A stretch of DNA of 64,000 nucleotides from Aquipuribacter nitratireducens (GTDB taxonomy: Bacteria > Actinomycetota > Actinomycetes > Actinomycetales > JBBAYJ01): contig NZ_JBBEOG010000003.1 in assembly GCF_037860835.1 (NCBI RefSeq), positions 372,001-436,000 of the forward strand, read 5' to 3'. Below, one piece after another: positions 44,514 through 54,116 of the stretch. Numbering within the stretch: the stretch's first letter is position 1; every line of letters begins with the position of its first letter. Below the pieces are notes generated by a model. The model saw only the letters and a list, made by a program, of their open reading frames with translations, made no database searches and had not been told where the DNA came from. The translations under genes were made by a program, and so were the position numbers.

Positions 44514-45752
44514 GTGACGAGCACCACGACCGGCACCACCGCCACGGCCCTGCCGACCCCCGCCGTGCCGGGGTCGCTGCTGCTGCTCGGGCGCGGCCGG
44601 GACCTCGCGAGCGAGCGGGGCGTCGAGTGCCCCGGCGACCTGCCCGCCCCCTCCGACCCCGACCTCGTGGCCCGGGCCCAGCGCGCCCGCGCGGAGCTCG
44701 GCGACCGGGCCTTCGTGCTCGGTCACCACTACCAGCGCGACGAGGTCATCGCCTTCGCCGACGTCACCGGTGACTCGTTCACGCTGGCCCGGGACGCCGC
44801 CGCCCGGCCGGAGGCGGAGTACGTCGTGTTCTGCGGCGTCCACTTCATGGCCGAGAGCGCCGACATGCTGACGGGTCCGGAGCAGGCCGTCGTCCTGCCG
44901 GACCTGTCGGCCGGCTGCTCGATGGCGGACATGGCCGCGATCACGCAGGTCGAGGACGCGTGGCGCGTGCTGCAGGACGCCGGCGTCGCCGAGCGGACCG
45001 TCCCCGTGACGTACATGAACTCCTCCGCGGCCATCAAGGCGTTCACCGGCCGCCACGGCGGCACCGTCTGCACCTCGAGCAACGCCGAGCAGGCCCTGCG
45101 GTGGGCCTTCGAGCAGGTGGGCGGGGTGGAGGCCGAGGGCCCGACCTCGGGCAAGGTCCTGTTCCTCCCGGACCAGCACCTCGGTCGCAACACCGCCGTG
45201 CTCGCCCTCGGCCTCTCTCTCGACGACTGCGTCGTCTTCGACCCGTGGCGGCCGGGTGGCGGTCTCACCCGCGAGCAGCTCGAGCGCGCGCGGATGATCC
45301 TGTGGCGCGGCCACTGCTCGGTGCACGGCCGCTTCAGCGCCGAGGCGGTCGACGCCTACCGGGAGCGTGTGCCCGGCATCAACGTGCTCGTCCACCCCGA
45401 GTGCCGGCACGAGGTCGTGACCCGGGCGGACGTCGTCGGGTCGACCGAGCTCATCATCCGCACGATCGAGCGGGCCGAGCCGGGCTCGTCGTGGGTCGTC
45501 GGCACGGAGCTCAACCTCGTCAAGCGGCTCGCGGCGGCCCACCCCGACAAGGACGTCCACTTCCTCGACCGGGACGTCTGCTACTGCTCGACGATGAACC
45601 GCATCGACCTGCCGCACCTCGTGTGGGCGCTGGAGTCGCTCGCCGCCGGGCGGGTCGTCAACCGGGTCGTCGTCGACGAGGAGACCGCCCGCTGGGCGAA
45701 GGTGGGCCTCGACCGCATGCTCGCGCTGCCCGGACCGACGGCCCGCGACTGA
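44514..45752 (+). CDS. nadA: Quinolinate synthase NadA
   Basis: A 412-residue [4Fe-4S] enzyme condensing iminoaspartate with dihydroxyacetone phosphate in NAD synthesis. Visible parts: LGHHYQRDEVI, the first cluster cysteine region VVFCGVHFMAE, VTYMNSSAAIKA, FLPDQHLGRNTA, HPECRHEV, and the last cysteines in DVCYCSTMNRIDL. nadB and nadC are not adjacent. The GTG at 44514 lacks a convincing ribosome site. The 40-residue N-terminal Thr/Pro-rich lead is typical of high-GC members. A 14-bp minisatellite follows the stop. Confidence 0.94.
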   Translation: MTSTTTGTTATALPTPAVPGSLLLLGRGRDLASERGVECPGDLPAPSDPDLVARAQRARAELGDRAFVLGHHYQRDEVIAFADVTGDSFTLARDAAARPEAEYVVFCGVHFMAESADMLTGPEQAVVLPDLSAGCSMADMAAITQVEDAWRVLQDAGVAERTVPVTYMNSSAAIKAFTGRHGGTVCTSSNAEQALRWAFEQVGGVEAEGPTSGKVLFLPDQHLGRNTAVLALGLSLDDCVVFDPWRPGGGLTREQLERARMILWRGHCSVHGRFSAEAVDAYRERVPGINVLVHPECRHEVVTRADVVGSTELIIRTIERAEPGSSWVVGTELNLVKRLAAAHPDKDVHFLDRDVCYCSTMNRIDLPHLVWALESLAAGRVVNRVVVDEETARWAKVGLDRMLALPGPTARD

Positions 45753-45765
45753 GCGTCGGGGCCGA

Positions 45766-45835
45766 CGGTCGCGCGGCGTCGGTCGCGCGGCGTCGGTCGC
45801 GCGGCGTCAGGCCCGCGGCGTCAGGCCCGCGGCGT
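45766..45835. repeat. 14-bp minisatellite, five units
   Basis: Three copies of CGGTCGCGCGGCGT (45766-45807) followed by two of CAGGCCCGCGGCGT (45808-45835). It fills the gap between convergent nadA and the M20 peptidase gene, and contains the stop codon of the latter (45821-45823). Confidence 0.95.
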
Positions 45836-47272
45836 CAGCGCCTCCAGGAGGAGCGCCTCGGCGAGGCACACCCTCGCGAACTCGCCGAGGTGGAGGGACT
45901 CGTCGATGCCGTGCGCCCGCGAGTCCGGGTCCTCGACCCCGGTGACGAGGACCGCGGCCCCCGGCATGACGCGGTCGAGGTCGGCGATGAACGGGATGGA
46001 GCCGCCGACCCCGATGTCGACGGGCTCGCTGCCCCACGCCGTCCCGAGCGCCCAGCGCGCCGCCGCGTACCCGGTCGTCGCGGTGTCGGCGGCGAAGCCG
46101 TGACCCTGCTCCTCGCTCTCGACGACGACGCGGGCGCCGCCCGCCGGCTGCGCGAGCAGGTGCTGCCGGAGGGCGTCGAACGCCGTCGCGGGGTCCGCAC
46201 CGGGCGGTACCCGGACGGACACCCGGGCCCGGACCACCGGCTGGACGGTGTTCGACGCGTGCTCGACGGACGGCAGGTCGAGCCCGATGACCGTCACCGC
46301 CGGTCCCGCCCAGACCCGCTCCGCGACGTCGTCGTCGCCCGCGCCGGCGAGCGCGACGCCCTCGAGGACTCCCGCCTCCTCGCGGAACCGTTCCGCGGGG
46401 TACGGCGACTGCGCGGCGGCCGCCGCCCGCGCGTGCGGGGGCATGTCGCCCAGACCGGGCACCGCGACGCCGCCGTCGGCGTCGTGGAGCGAGGCGAGGA
46501 GCCGCAGCAGGACGACGGCGGGGTCGGGGACGGCTCCGCCGAACATCCCGGAGTGCAGGGCGTGGTCGAGGGTCCGGACCTCGACCACCGCCTGGACGAG
46601 GCCCCGCAGCGTCGTCGTGACCGCCGGGGTGCCGACCGCCGCGTTCGTCGAGTCCGCGACGACGAGGACGTCGGCGCGCAGCAGCCCGGCGTGCTCGGCG
46701 AGGAAGGCCTGGAACGACGGCGAGCCGACCTCCTCCTCCCCCTCGACGAAGACCGTGAGCCCCACACCGCCGCCGTCGTCGTGCGCAGCGAGGTGGGCGC
46801 GCACGGCCGCGAGGTGGGCGCAGATCCCGGCCTTGTCGTCGGCGGCGCCCCGCCCGTACAGCCGCTCCCCGCGCCGCGTCGGCTCGAACGGCGGGCTCGT
46901 CCAGCGTGACGCCTCCCCCGGGGGCTGCACGTCGTGGTGGGCGTACAGCAGGACGGTCGGCGCCCCGGGTGGCGCCGGCCGGCGGGCGACGACGGCGGGG
47001 GCGCCCGGGGTGCCGTCGGGCCGCGGGGCGCGCAGCACCTCGACGTCGGGCATGCCGGCGTCCCGCAGCAGCGACGCGACGGCATCGGCGGAGGCCTCGA
47101 CGTGCGCCTGGTCGAACGCCGCCGCGCTCACCGACGGGATGCGGACGAGCCGCTCGAGGGTCTCGACGGTGCCGGTGACGAGGCCGGCCACGCGCTCGCG
47201 CGTCGCCTCGACGACGTCGGCCGCCGGGGGTCGCAGCGGGCTGGACTGTGGCTGGCGGGTCGGCTCGGGCAC
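45821..47272 (-). CDS. M20-family metallopeptidase (dipeptidase)
   Basis: A 483-residue zinc peptidase of the M20/ArgE-DapE group. Metal and catalytic sites are in YAHHDVQPPG (about 110-119), GRGAADDKAGI, FVEGEEEVGS (about 175-184), VVADS, and a late HLGEF. It most resembles cytosolic non-specific dipeptidases. The GTG at 47272 is preceded by TACGGT 8 nt upstream, giving a very short or absent leader. It diverges from the DUF3043 gene with 39 bp between. The gene ends inside a minisatellite. Confidence 0.9.
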   Translation of the reverse strand: MPEPTRQPQSSPLRPPAADVVEATRERVAGLVTGTVETLERLVRIPSVSAAAFDQAHVEASADAVASLLRDAGMPDVEVLRAPRPDGTPGAPAVVARRPAPPGAPTVLLYAHHDVQPPGEASRWTSPPFEPTRRGERLYGRGAADDKAGICAHLAAVRAHLAAHDDGGGVGLTVFVEGEEEVGSPSFQAFLAEHAGLLRADVLVVADSTNAAVGTPAVTTTLRGLVQAVVEVRTLDHALHSGMFGGAVPDPAVVLLRLLASLHDADGGVAVPGLGDMPPHARAAAAAQSPYPAERFREEAGVLEGVALAGAGDDDVAERVWAGPAVTVIGLDLPSVEHASNTVQPVVRARVSVRVPPGADPATAFDALRQHLLAQPAGGARVVVESEEQGHGFAADTATTGYAAARWALGTAWGSEPVDIGVGGSIPFIADLDRVMPGAAVLVTGVEDPDSRAHGIDESLHLGEFARVCLAEALLLEALTPRA

Positions 47273-47299
47273 GAGGCGAGACCGTACCGGCCCGCCGGA

Positions 47300-47305
47300 T
47301 ATCCT
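47300..47305 (+). promoter_or_regulatory. -10 hexamer TATCCT of the leaderless DUF3043 gene
   Basis: TATCCT ends 6 nt before the ATG at 47312; no ribosome site. Confidence 0.55.
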
Positions 47306-47311
47306 CATCGC

Positions 47312-47887
47312 ATGTTCGGCCGTGGTTCGAAGACGCCCACCCAGGACTCCTCGCCCGTGGAGCAGCGTCCCGGGGCCAAGGGCCGGCCGACCCCGAAGCG
47401 CGCGGCGGCGGAGGCAGCCAACCGCCGCCCGCTCGTGCAGAACGACCGCAAGCTCGCCCTCAAGCGGGCGCGCGAGGAACGGCGCGCGGAGCAGGCCCGC
47501 GTCCTCGACGCCTACCAGACCGAGGACCAGCGGCACCTGCCGGTCCGCGACCGCGGGCCCGTCCGGCGGTACGTGCGCGACCTCGTCGACCGCCGTCGCA
47601 ACGTCGGGCAGTACTTCCTGCCCGTGGCGTTCGTCGTGCTGTTCCTCTCGGTGCTCCCGCAGACGACGGTCGTGGCCGCGATCGCGATGTACACGGTGCT
47701 CGCGGTGCTCGTGCTCGACTGCTTCCTGCTGGCGCGGACGGTGAAGACCGCCGTCGCGGAGCGGTTCGGCGACGCGGCGGCGCAGGAGCGCGGGCTGCGG
47801 ATGTACGCGGTGATGCGCGCGACGCAGATGCGGCGCATGCGCCGCCCGGTGCCGAAGGTCGCGCACGGCGGCACGCCGCGCAGCTGA
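47312..47887 (+). CDS. DUF3043 membrane protein
   Basis: A 191-residue protein. The N-terminal 100 residues are highly charged, including PKRAAAEAANRRPLVQNDRK and LKRAREERRAEQARVLDAY; two membrane helices follow at about 100-145 (YFLPVAFVVLFLSVLP and MYTVLAVLVLDCFLLA). A basic tail ends with QMRRMRRPVPK. This pattern is typical of the actinobacterial DUF3043 family, of unknown function, commonly beside an M20 dipeptidase gene. The start is supported by a TATCCT -10 6 nt upstream. Confidence 0.88.
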   Translation: MFGRGSKTPTQDSSPVEQRPGAKGRPTPKRAAAEAANRRPLVQNDRKLALKRAREERRAEQARVLDAYQTEDQRHLPVRDRGPVRRYVRDLVDRRRNVGQYFLPVAFVVLFLSVLPQTTVVAAIAMYTVLAVLVLDCFLLARTVKTAVAERFGDAAAQERGLRMYAVMRATQMRRMRRPVPKVAHGGTPRS

Positions 47888-47932
47888 CCCCCCGGGTTCG
47901 CGTCCCGGTCGGCGTCCGTGTGTGATTGACGC

Positions 47933-48949
47933 ATGGACTACCGACACCTCGGCCGCAGCGGCCTCGTCATCAGCGAGATCGTCTACGGCAACTGGCTCAC
48001 CCACGGCTCCCAGGTCGAGAACGAGGCGGCGAGAGCGTGCGTGCGCGCCGCCCTCGACGCCGGCATCACGAGCTTCGACACCGCCGACGTGTACGCGAAC
48101 ACCGCCGCGGAGACGGTCCTCGGCGAGGCCCTCAAGGGGGAGCGCCGCGAGAGCCTCGAGATCTTCACGAAGGTCTACTGGCCCACCGGGCCCAAGGGCC
48201 ACAACGACACCGGCCTCGGCCGCAAGCACGTCATGGAGTCGATCGACGCGTCGCTGAGGCGGCTGCAGACCGACTACGTCGACCTCTACCAGGCGCACCG
48301 CTTCGACGTCACCACGCCGCTGGAGGAGACGATGAGCGCGTTCGCCGACATCGTCCACTCCGGCAAGGCGCACTACATCGGCGTCAGCGAGTGGACCGCC
48401 GACCAGATCCGCGCCGGGGCGGCGCTCGCGCGCGAGCTGCGGATCCCCTTCGTCTCGAGCCAGCCGCAGTACTCGATGCTGTGGCGCGTCATCGAGGAGG
48501 AGGTCGTCCCCACGAGCCGCGAGCTCGGCCTCGGGCAGATCGTGTGGTCACCGATCGCGCAGGGCGTGCTCACCGGCAAGTACGTGCCGGGCCAGCCGCT
48601 GCCCGAGGGCTCCCGCGCCACCGACGAGAAGGGCGGCGCCAACATGATCAAGCGGTTCATGCGGGACGAGGTCCTCGAGCGCGTCCAGCGGCTGAAGCCG
48701 ATCGCGGAGGAGGTCGACCTCTCGATGGCGCAGCTGGCCGTCGCGTGGGTGCTGCAGAACGACAACGTGTCCGCCGCCATCATCGGCGCGTCGCGGCCGG
48801 AGCAGGTGACGGAGAACGTCAAGGCGGCCGGCGTCACGCTGCCGGCCGAGGTGATGGCCCGCATCGACGAGGTCCTGGGCGACGTCGTCGAGACCGACCC
48901 GGCGCGCACGCGCGAGGGCATGCCGCGAGGTCGCAGCGTCGCCTCCTGA
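47933..48949 (+). CDS. Aldo/keto reductase (potassium-channel beta-subunit-like)
   Basis: A 338-residue NADPH-dependent oxidoreductase with a TIM-barrel fold. The catalytic tetrad is in place: D in FDTADVY, the nearby Y, K in FTKVYWPTGP and H in YQAHRFD. GVSEWTADQI and the C-terminal IIGASRPEQVTENV bind the cofactor. It resembles the Kv-beta/YghZ branch that reduces aldehydes such as methylglyoxal. TGTGAT ends 6 nt before the ATG, a weak -10 candidate. It converges with a small gene across a stem-loop. Confidence 0.92.
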   Translation: MDYRHLGRSGLVISEIVYGNWLTHGSQVENEAARACVRAALDAGITSFDTADVYANTAAETVLGEALKGERRESLEIFTKVYWPTGPKGHNDTGLGRKHVMESIDASLRRLQTDYVDLYQAHRFDVTTPLEETMSAFADIVHSGKAHYIGVSEWTADQIRAGAALARELRIPFVSSQPQYSMLWRVIEEEVVPTSRELGLGQIVWSPIAQGVLTGKYVPGQPLPEGSRATDEKGGANMIKRFMRDEVLERVQRLKPIAEEVDLSMAQLAVAWVLQNDNVSAAIIGASRPEQVTENVKAAGVTLPAEVMARIDEVLGDVVETDPARTREGMPRGRSVAS

Positions 48950-48979
48950 GAGACGGCGCTGAGCCACGGCGGACCAGCA

Positions 48980-48997
48980 CCGCCCCGTCGGGGGCGG
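48980..48997. terminator. 7-bp GC stem-loop between convergent genes
   Basis: CCGCCCC, loop GTCG, GGGGCGG, 31 nt after the aldo/keto reductase stop and 20 nt beyond the stop of the 73-residue gene on the other strand; likely bidirectional. Confidence 0.5.
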
Positions 48998-49016
48998 GCC
49001 GGGGCGCTCGTCCCGG

Positions 49017-49238
49017 TCAGCCCTCGGCGGGGTGCAGGCTCATCGGCCCGTACACGACCTCGTCGCCGTGGAGCAGGCTGACGGCGTCCACACCGGCGTC
49101 GAGGAGCTCCCGCCACGTCTCACCGACCCACGACTCCGCCTCGGCCTGCGAGGGGAAGGCGGCCGCCGGTAGCGAGGGGTCGTCGAGCACCGTCCCGCCC
49201 GTCGCCTCGTACCGCCAGGACCACGGACCAGCGCTCAT
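49017..49238 (-). CDS. 73-residue conserved-looking protein of unknown function
   Basis: A small soluble protein: MSAGPWSWRYEATGG, then FPSQAEAESWVGETWRELLDAGVDAVSLLHGDEVVYGPM. The pattern (aromatic N-terminus, an SQAEAESW helix, a final strand with YGPMSL) resembles small actinobacterial hypotheticals, but I know no function. No signal or membrane segment. The ATG at 49238 is strongly placed: TAGCGT ends 6 nt before it, as in a leaderless gene. Three 52-bp-spaced dyads lie immediately upstream, so it may be specifically regulated. Confidence 0.75.
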   Translation of the reverse strand: MSAGPWSWRYEATGGTVLDDPSLPAAAFPSQAEAESWVGETWRELLDAGVDAVSLLHGDEVVYGPMSLHPAEG

Positions 49239-49244
49239 GTCGTC

Positions 49245-49250
49245 ACGCTA
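49245..49250 (-). promoter_or_regulatory. -10 hexamer TAGCGT of the leaderless 73-residue gene
   Basis: TAGCGT on the minus strand ends 6 nt before the ATG at 49238. Confidence 0.55.
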
Positions 49251-49276
49251 GCGGGGGGCGGCCGCCGCGCCACACC

Positions 49277-49395
49277 GTCCGGGAACCGGACCGCCGGGCG
49301 TCGGTCGGCCGTCCTCCCTCACCACGACGTCCGGAAACCGGACCACACGGCGTCGCACGCCCGGCCCCGCTCACCACGACGTCCGGAAACCGGAC
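49277..49395. repeat. Three dyads GTCCGG-N3-CCGGAC at exact 52-bp period
   Basis: GTCCGGGAACCGGAC at 49277-49291, and GTCCGGAAACCGGAC at 49329-49343 and 49381-49395. The first two units also share GGCGTCG and CTCACCACGAC downstream, so this is a degenerate 52-bp tandem repeat with a palindromic core. It fills the gap upstream of the 73-residue gene and downstream of the small-lipoprotein terminator. Confidence 0.9.
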
Positions 49396-49427
49396 CCCAT
49401 GGCCACGGACCTGACCCGGGAACGGCT

Positions 49428-49463
49428 GAGGCCGGGCAGGACGTAGGCGTCCTGCCCGGCCTC
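49428..49463 (-). terminator. Perfect 15-bp stem-loop after the small lipoprotein gene
   Basis: GAGGCCGGGCAGGAC, loop GTAGGC, GTCCTGCCCGGCCTC. It lies 58 nt after the stop of the small lipoprotein gene (minus strand), and separates it from the dyad repeats. It has no T-run, but it is the strongest hairpin in this part of the window. Confidence 0.7.
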
Positions 49464-49520
49464 GGGCTCGTGGGCCGTCACGGCCGGGCACGTGGGCCCG
49501 GCGGACGACGTGGCGACGGC

Positions 49521-49691
49521 TCAGCCGTCGGTGGGCTCCATGGTGGCCATGTCGTCCATCATGGTGGCCGTGTCCTCGACCGCCGGGTCGTCGACCGCGG
49601 GGTCGGTGGTCGCCCCGTCGTCGGCGCAGCCGGCGAGCAGGGTGGCGCTGGCGAGCGTGGCGACGGCCACACCGGAGATGGTCCTGCGCAT
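49521..49691 (-). CDS. 56-residue Met/Asp-rich lipoprotein
   Basis: A tiny predicted lipoprotein: MRRTISGVAVATLASATLLA with cleavage before C22 (LLAGC), leaving a 35-residue acidic mature chain ending EDTATMMDDMATMEPTDG. There is no folded domain; the Met/Asp clusters could bind metal ions, but this is speculation. The gene is convincing: GGGAGGAA lies just upstream of the ATG at 49691, a TAGTGT -10 candidate is about 65 nt upstream, and a 15-bp hairpin terminator follows. It is monocistronic and diverges from the cobT paralogue. Confidence 0.72.
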   Translation of the reverse strand: MRRTISGVAVATLASATLLAGCADDGATTDPAVDDPAVEDTATMMDDMATMEPTDG

Positions 49692-49756
49692 GTTTCCTCC
49701 CGAAAAGTGCGCGTGCCCGGGGCATGCCCGGGAGCCGTCGGCGACGGCGGTTGGGA

Positions 49757-49762
49757 ACACTA
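49757..49762 (-). promoter_or_regulatory. Candidate -10 TAGTGT for the small lipoprotein gene
   Basis: It lies in a locally AT-richer patch about 65 nt before the ATG at 49691, consistent with a leader carrying the ribosome site. No clear -35. Confidence 0.4.
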
Positions 49763-49923
49763 GAACTGCTACCCATTCGGACGCACACTCCAATCCTGTG
49801 ACGAACCCGACGTTTGGCGCGGACGCCGTGTCGGGGAAGAGTGAGGCCCCGCCGCCCCGGGCCGAGGCCCGTGAACACGGGGCCCGTACGGCAGGGGCGC
49901 CGTCGCCGGGCACACTCTGGGCC

Positions 49924-51156
<1,233 letters not shown>

Positions 51157-51173
51157 CCTGAGGCCGGCGCGAC

Positions 51174-52325
51174 TCAGTCGCGCACGTGCGACGGCACGAA
51201 GGGCGGGCGCTGCACGCGGCACGGCAGCACGCGCCCGCGGACGTCGAGGACCACCTCGTCGCCGTCGGACAGTCCTGCGGCGGTGTCGAGGAGCGCGAGC
51301 GCGATGCCGGTGCGGGTCGTCGGGGAGAACGTCCCGGACGTCACGGTGCCGACCCGCGGGCCCAGGGCCGGTGCCGTGCCGCCCTCGGCGGCGGGCACGT
51401 GGACGGCCATGCCGGCGCGGGGCACCCCGCGTCCGGTCGCGACGAGGCCGGTCGCGCGACGCGCCGGGCCGGACTCCTTCTCCGCGACGACGGCGTCGCG
51501 GCCGGTGAACCGCTCCTTGCGCCAGCCGACGGCGAAGCCGAGCCCCGCCTGCACGGGGCTGACGTCCCGCGAGATGTCGTTGCCGTGGAGCGGGTAGCCC
51601 ATCTCCGTCCGCAGCGTGTCGCGGGCGGCGAGCCCCGCCGGCAGGCCGCCCTCGGCGGCGACCGCCTCGCGGAGGCGCTCCCACACCTCGAGCGCGCGGG
51701 CCGCGGGCACGAGGACCTCGTAGCCGCGCTCCCCCGTGTACCCCGTCCGGCACACGACGGTCCGCTCGGCACCCGCCGTCGCGTCGCCGGAGACGACGAA
51801 CGACATGTAGTCGTGGCCGTGCGGGAGCCCGGCCGCCGCGAGGACGGCGTCGCTGCGCGGGCCCTGGACGGCGAGCACGGCGACGTCCCCGTGGACGTCG
51901 ACGACCTCGACGCCGGCCGGTGCCCCGTCGCGCAGCCGCCGCACCACCTCCGCGGCGTTGGCGGCGTTCGGCACGAGGACGAGGTCGTCGTCGGCGACCC
52001 GGTACACGATGAGGTCGTCGACGATCCCCCCGGACTCGTCGAGGCACAGCGTGTACTGCGCCTGACCCGCCTCGATGCGCGACAGCGCGTTGCTCAGCAC
52101 GGAGTCGACGTGCGCGAGCGCGCCGTCGCCGCGGACGAGGACCGTGCCGAGGTGCGACACGTCGAAGAGACCGACCCGCTCGCGCACCGCGGCGTGCTCG
52201 GCGAGGGTGCCGGCGCCGTGCTCGACGGGCATGAGCCACCCCCCGAACTCCGCGAGGCGGGCACCGGCCGCCTCGTGGGCGGCGTGCAGCGGCGGACGGA
52301 CCAGGGCAGAAGAGGTGTCGACCAC
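51174..52325 (-). CDS. gcvT: Glycine cleavage system T protein (aminomethyltransferase)
   Basis: A 383-residue tetrahydrofolate-dependent aminomethyltransferase releasing ammonia and methylene-THF from the H-protein. Family landmarks: [61 protein letters not shown] and [10 protein letters not shown]. gcvH and gcvP are not adjacent. The GTG at 52325 is preceded by TACGGT 6 nt upstream with no ribosome site; this leaves no room for a glycine riboswitch. Its place between cobT-type and pepA-type genes is conserved in actinobacteria. Confidence 0.95.
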   Translation of the reverse strand: MVDTSSALVRPPLHAAHEAAGARLAEFGGWLMPVEHGAGTLAEHAAVRERVGLFDVSHLGTVLVRGDGALAHVDSVLSNALSRIEAGQAQYTLCLDESGGIVDDLIVYRVADDDLVLVPNAANAAEVVRRLRDGAPAGVEVVDVHGDVAVLAVQGPRSDAVLAAAGLPHGHDYMSFVVSGDATAGAERTVVCRTGYTGERGYEVLVPAARALEVWERLREAVAAEGGLPAGLAARDTLRTEMGYPLHGNDISRDVSPVQAGLGFAVGWRKERFTGRDAVVAEKESGPARRATGLVATGRGVPRAGMAVHVPAAEGGTAPALGPRVGTVTSGTFSPTTRTGIALALLDTAAGLSDGDEVVLDVRGRVLPCRVQRPPFVPSHVRD

Positions 52326-52331
52326 GCGGGC

Positions 52332-52337
52332 ACCGTA
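52332..52337 (-). promoter_or_regulatory. -10 hexamer TACGGT of leaderless gcvT
   Basis: TACGGT on the minus strand ends 6 nt before the gcvT GTG. Confidence 0.55.
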
Positions 52338-52458
52338 GTCTCACCCCGCAGTCAGCCCCGTGCCCTGCGGCGGCGCCCCCCCTGCAGGCGCGTCGCGGTA
52401 CGGGCAGCCGCCGAGACGCCGCACGTCCCGCGCCGCGCGGGACGAGGAGAGGAGCCCC

Positions 52459-54048
52459 GTGAGCCCCGCCACCGCCCCGCACCCGACCGTCCCCACCGCC
52501 GCCCTCACGACGAAGAAGCTGTCGGCGGTCGAGGCGGACGCCGCCGTCGTCGGCATGGTGAGCACCTCCGACGGCGCCGCGGTCGCGGTCGACGACCTCC
52601 CGTCGGACAGCGTCCACGCCCTCGAGGCCGCCGCGGCGGCGCTCGACTTCACCGGCTCCGCCTCGACGACCCTGCGGCTGCCGGGCGTCGAGGGGCTCGA
52701 GGTCGACCAGGTCGTGCTCGTCGGGCTCGGGAGCACCGACGACGAGGACGCCCCGTCGACGGACGTCCTGCGTCGCGCCGCGGGCGCCGCGGTGCGCGCC
52801 GTCTCGAAGGCGTCGACGGTCCTCGTCGTGCTGCCGTCGGAGGGCGCCGAGCAGGTCCGCGCGGTGACGGAGGGCGCCCTGCTGGGCGGGTACCGCTTCA
52901 CCGCCTACAAGTCCGGTCTCGCCAAGGGCGCCACCCGCGACAGCGCCGGCAAGGGCAGCAAGGACGACGACGGACGCACGAAGGGCGTGCGGGAGGTGCT
53001 CGTCCACGCCGGCGGCCGCCGGGACAAGGCGACGAAGTCGGCCCTCGAGCAGGGCGTCGTCACCGCCGAGGCCGTCGCGCTGGCCCGCGACCTCGTCAAC
53101 ACGCCGCCGCTCGACCTGCACCCCGGCACCTTGGCCGACCGCGCCGAGGAGGCCGTGCGCTCCCTGCCGGTCAAGGCGAGCGTCCTCGACGAGAAGCAGC
53201 TCGCCCGCAAGGGCTACGGCGGCATCCTCGCCGTGGGGCAGGGCTCGTCGCGGCCGCCGCGGCTCGTCACCCTGTCGTACTCTCCCAGCCGCGCGAAGGC
53301 GCACGTCGCCCTCGTCGGCAAGGGCATCACGTTCGACACCGGCGGCATCTCGCTCAAGCCGCCCGCGTCGATGCCCGGCATGAAGGCCGACATGGCCGGG
53401 GCCGCGGCCGTCCTCGCGACGGTCGTCGCGGCCGCGCGGCTGCAGCTGCCCGTGGCGGTGACGGGTTACCTCGCCCTCGCGGAGAACATGCCCGGAGGCG
53501 GCGCCCAGCGTCCCAGCGACGTCATCACGATGTACGGCGGGCGCACCGTCGAGGTCCTCAACACCGACGCCGAGGGCCGTCTCGTCATGGCCGACGCCAT
53601 CGTCACCGCGACGGAGCTCTCGCCCCGTCCCGACGCCCTCGTCGACGTCGCGACCCTCACCGGCGCGCAGGTCGTCGCCCTCGGCAGCCGGGTGTCCGGT
53701 GTCATGGGCAACGACGACGCGCTGCGCAGCGAGGTCGTCGCCAACGCCGACGTCGCGGGCGAGGAGATGTGGCCGATGCCGCTGCCGGAGCACCTGCGGC
53801 CGACGATGGACTCCACGGTCGCCGACATCGCCAACATCTCGAGCAAGCGCGACGCCGGGATGCTCACCGCCGGCGTGTTCCTCAAGGAGTTCGTCCCCAC
53901 CGGCGGGGAGGACCACCTGCCGTGGGCGCACGTCGACATCGCCGGGCCCGGCTTCAACGAGGGCGGCGCCTTCGACCACGTCCACAAGGGGGGCACCGGC
54001 GCGGCCGTCGCCACGCTCGTGCGCCTCCTGGAGAACCGCTCGGCCTGA
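52459..54048 (+). CDS. pepA: Leucyl aminopeptidase (M17)
   Basis: A 529-residue cytosolic di-zinc exopeptidase. The M17 signature NTDAEGRLVMAD is complete; zinc ligands and catalytic residues also lie in VGKGITFDTGGISLKP, KADMAGAAAV and DVATLTGAQ. The N-terminal domain (to about 190) is the usual macro-like region with a Gly/Lys/Asp-rich loop. The GTG at 52459 has GAGGAGAGGAG just upstream. It precedes lpd on the same strand, in an order also known from Mycobacterium (gcvT, pepB, E2). Confidence 0.95.
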   Translation: MSPATAPHPTVPTAALTTKKLSAVEADAAVVGMVSTSDGAAVAVDDLPSDSVHALEAAAAALDFTGSASTTLRLPGVEGLEVDQVVLVGLGSTDDEDAPSTDVLRRAAGAAVRAVSKASTVLVVLPSEGAEQVRAVTEGALLGGYRFTAYKSGLAKGATRDSAGKGSKDDDGRTKGVREVLVHAGGRRDKATKSALEQGVVTAEAVALARDLVNTPPLDLHPGTLADRAEEAVRSLPVKASVLDEKQLARKGYGGILAVGQGSSRPPRLVTLSYSPSRAKAHVALVGKGITFDTGGISLKPPASMPGMKADMAGAAAVLATVVAAARLQLPVAVTGYLALAENMPGGGAQRPSDVITMYGGRTVEVLNTDAEGRLVMADAIVTATELSPRPDALVDVATLTGAQVVALGSRVSGVMGNDDALRSEVVANADVAGEEMWPMPLPEHLRPTMDSTVADIANISSKRDAGMLTAGVFLKEFVPTGGEDHLPWAHVDIAGPGFNEGGAFDHVHKGGTGAAVATLVRLLENRSA

Positions 54049-54116
54049 GGTGGTTGGATTGTCACCGACCGCCCGGAGCACAGCCGCCCCAGCGGGGCGG
54101 GGAACGAGGAGCCCCA

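Noticed and set aside
49277-49395. CRISPR array
   Set aside because: Only three 15-bp palindromic cores with partly conserved spacing sequence, and no cas genes; better explained as operator sites or a tandem repeat.
52326-52458. Glycine riboswitch upstream of gcvT
   Set aside because: The gap to pepA is only 133 bp, gcvT appears leaderless, and no paired aptamer pattern is visible.
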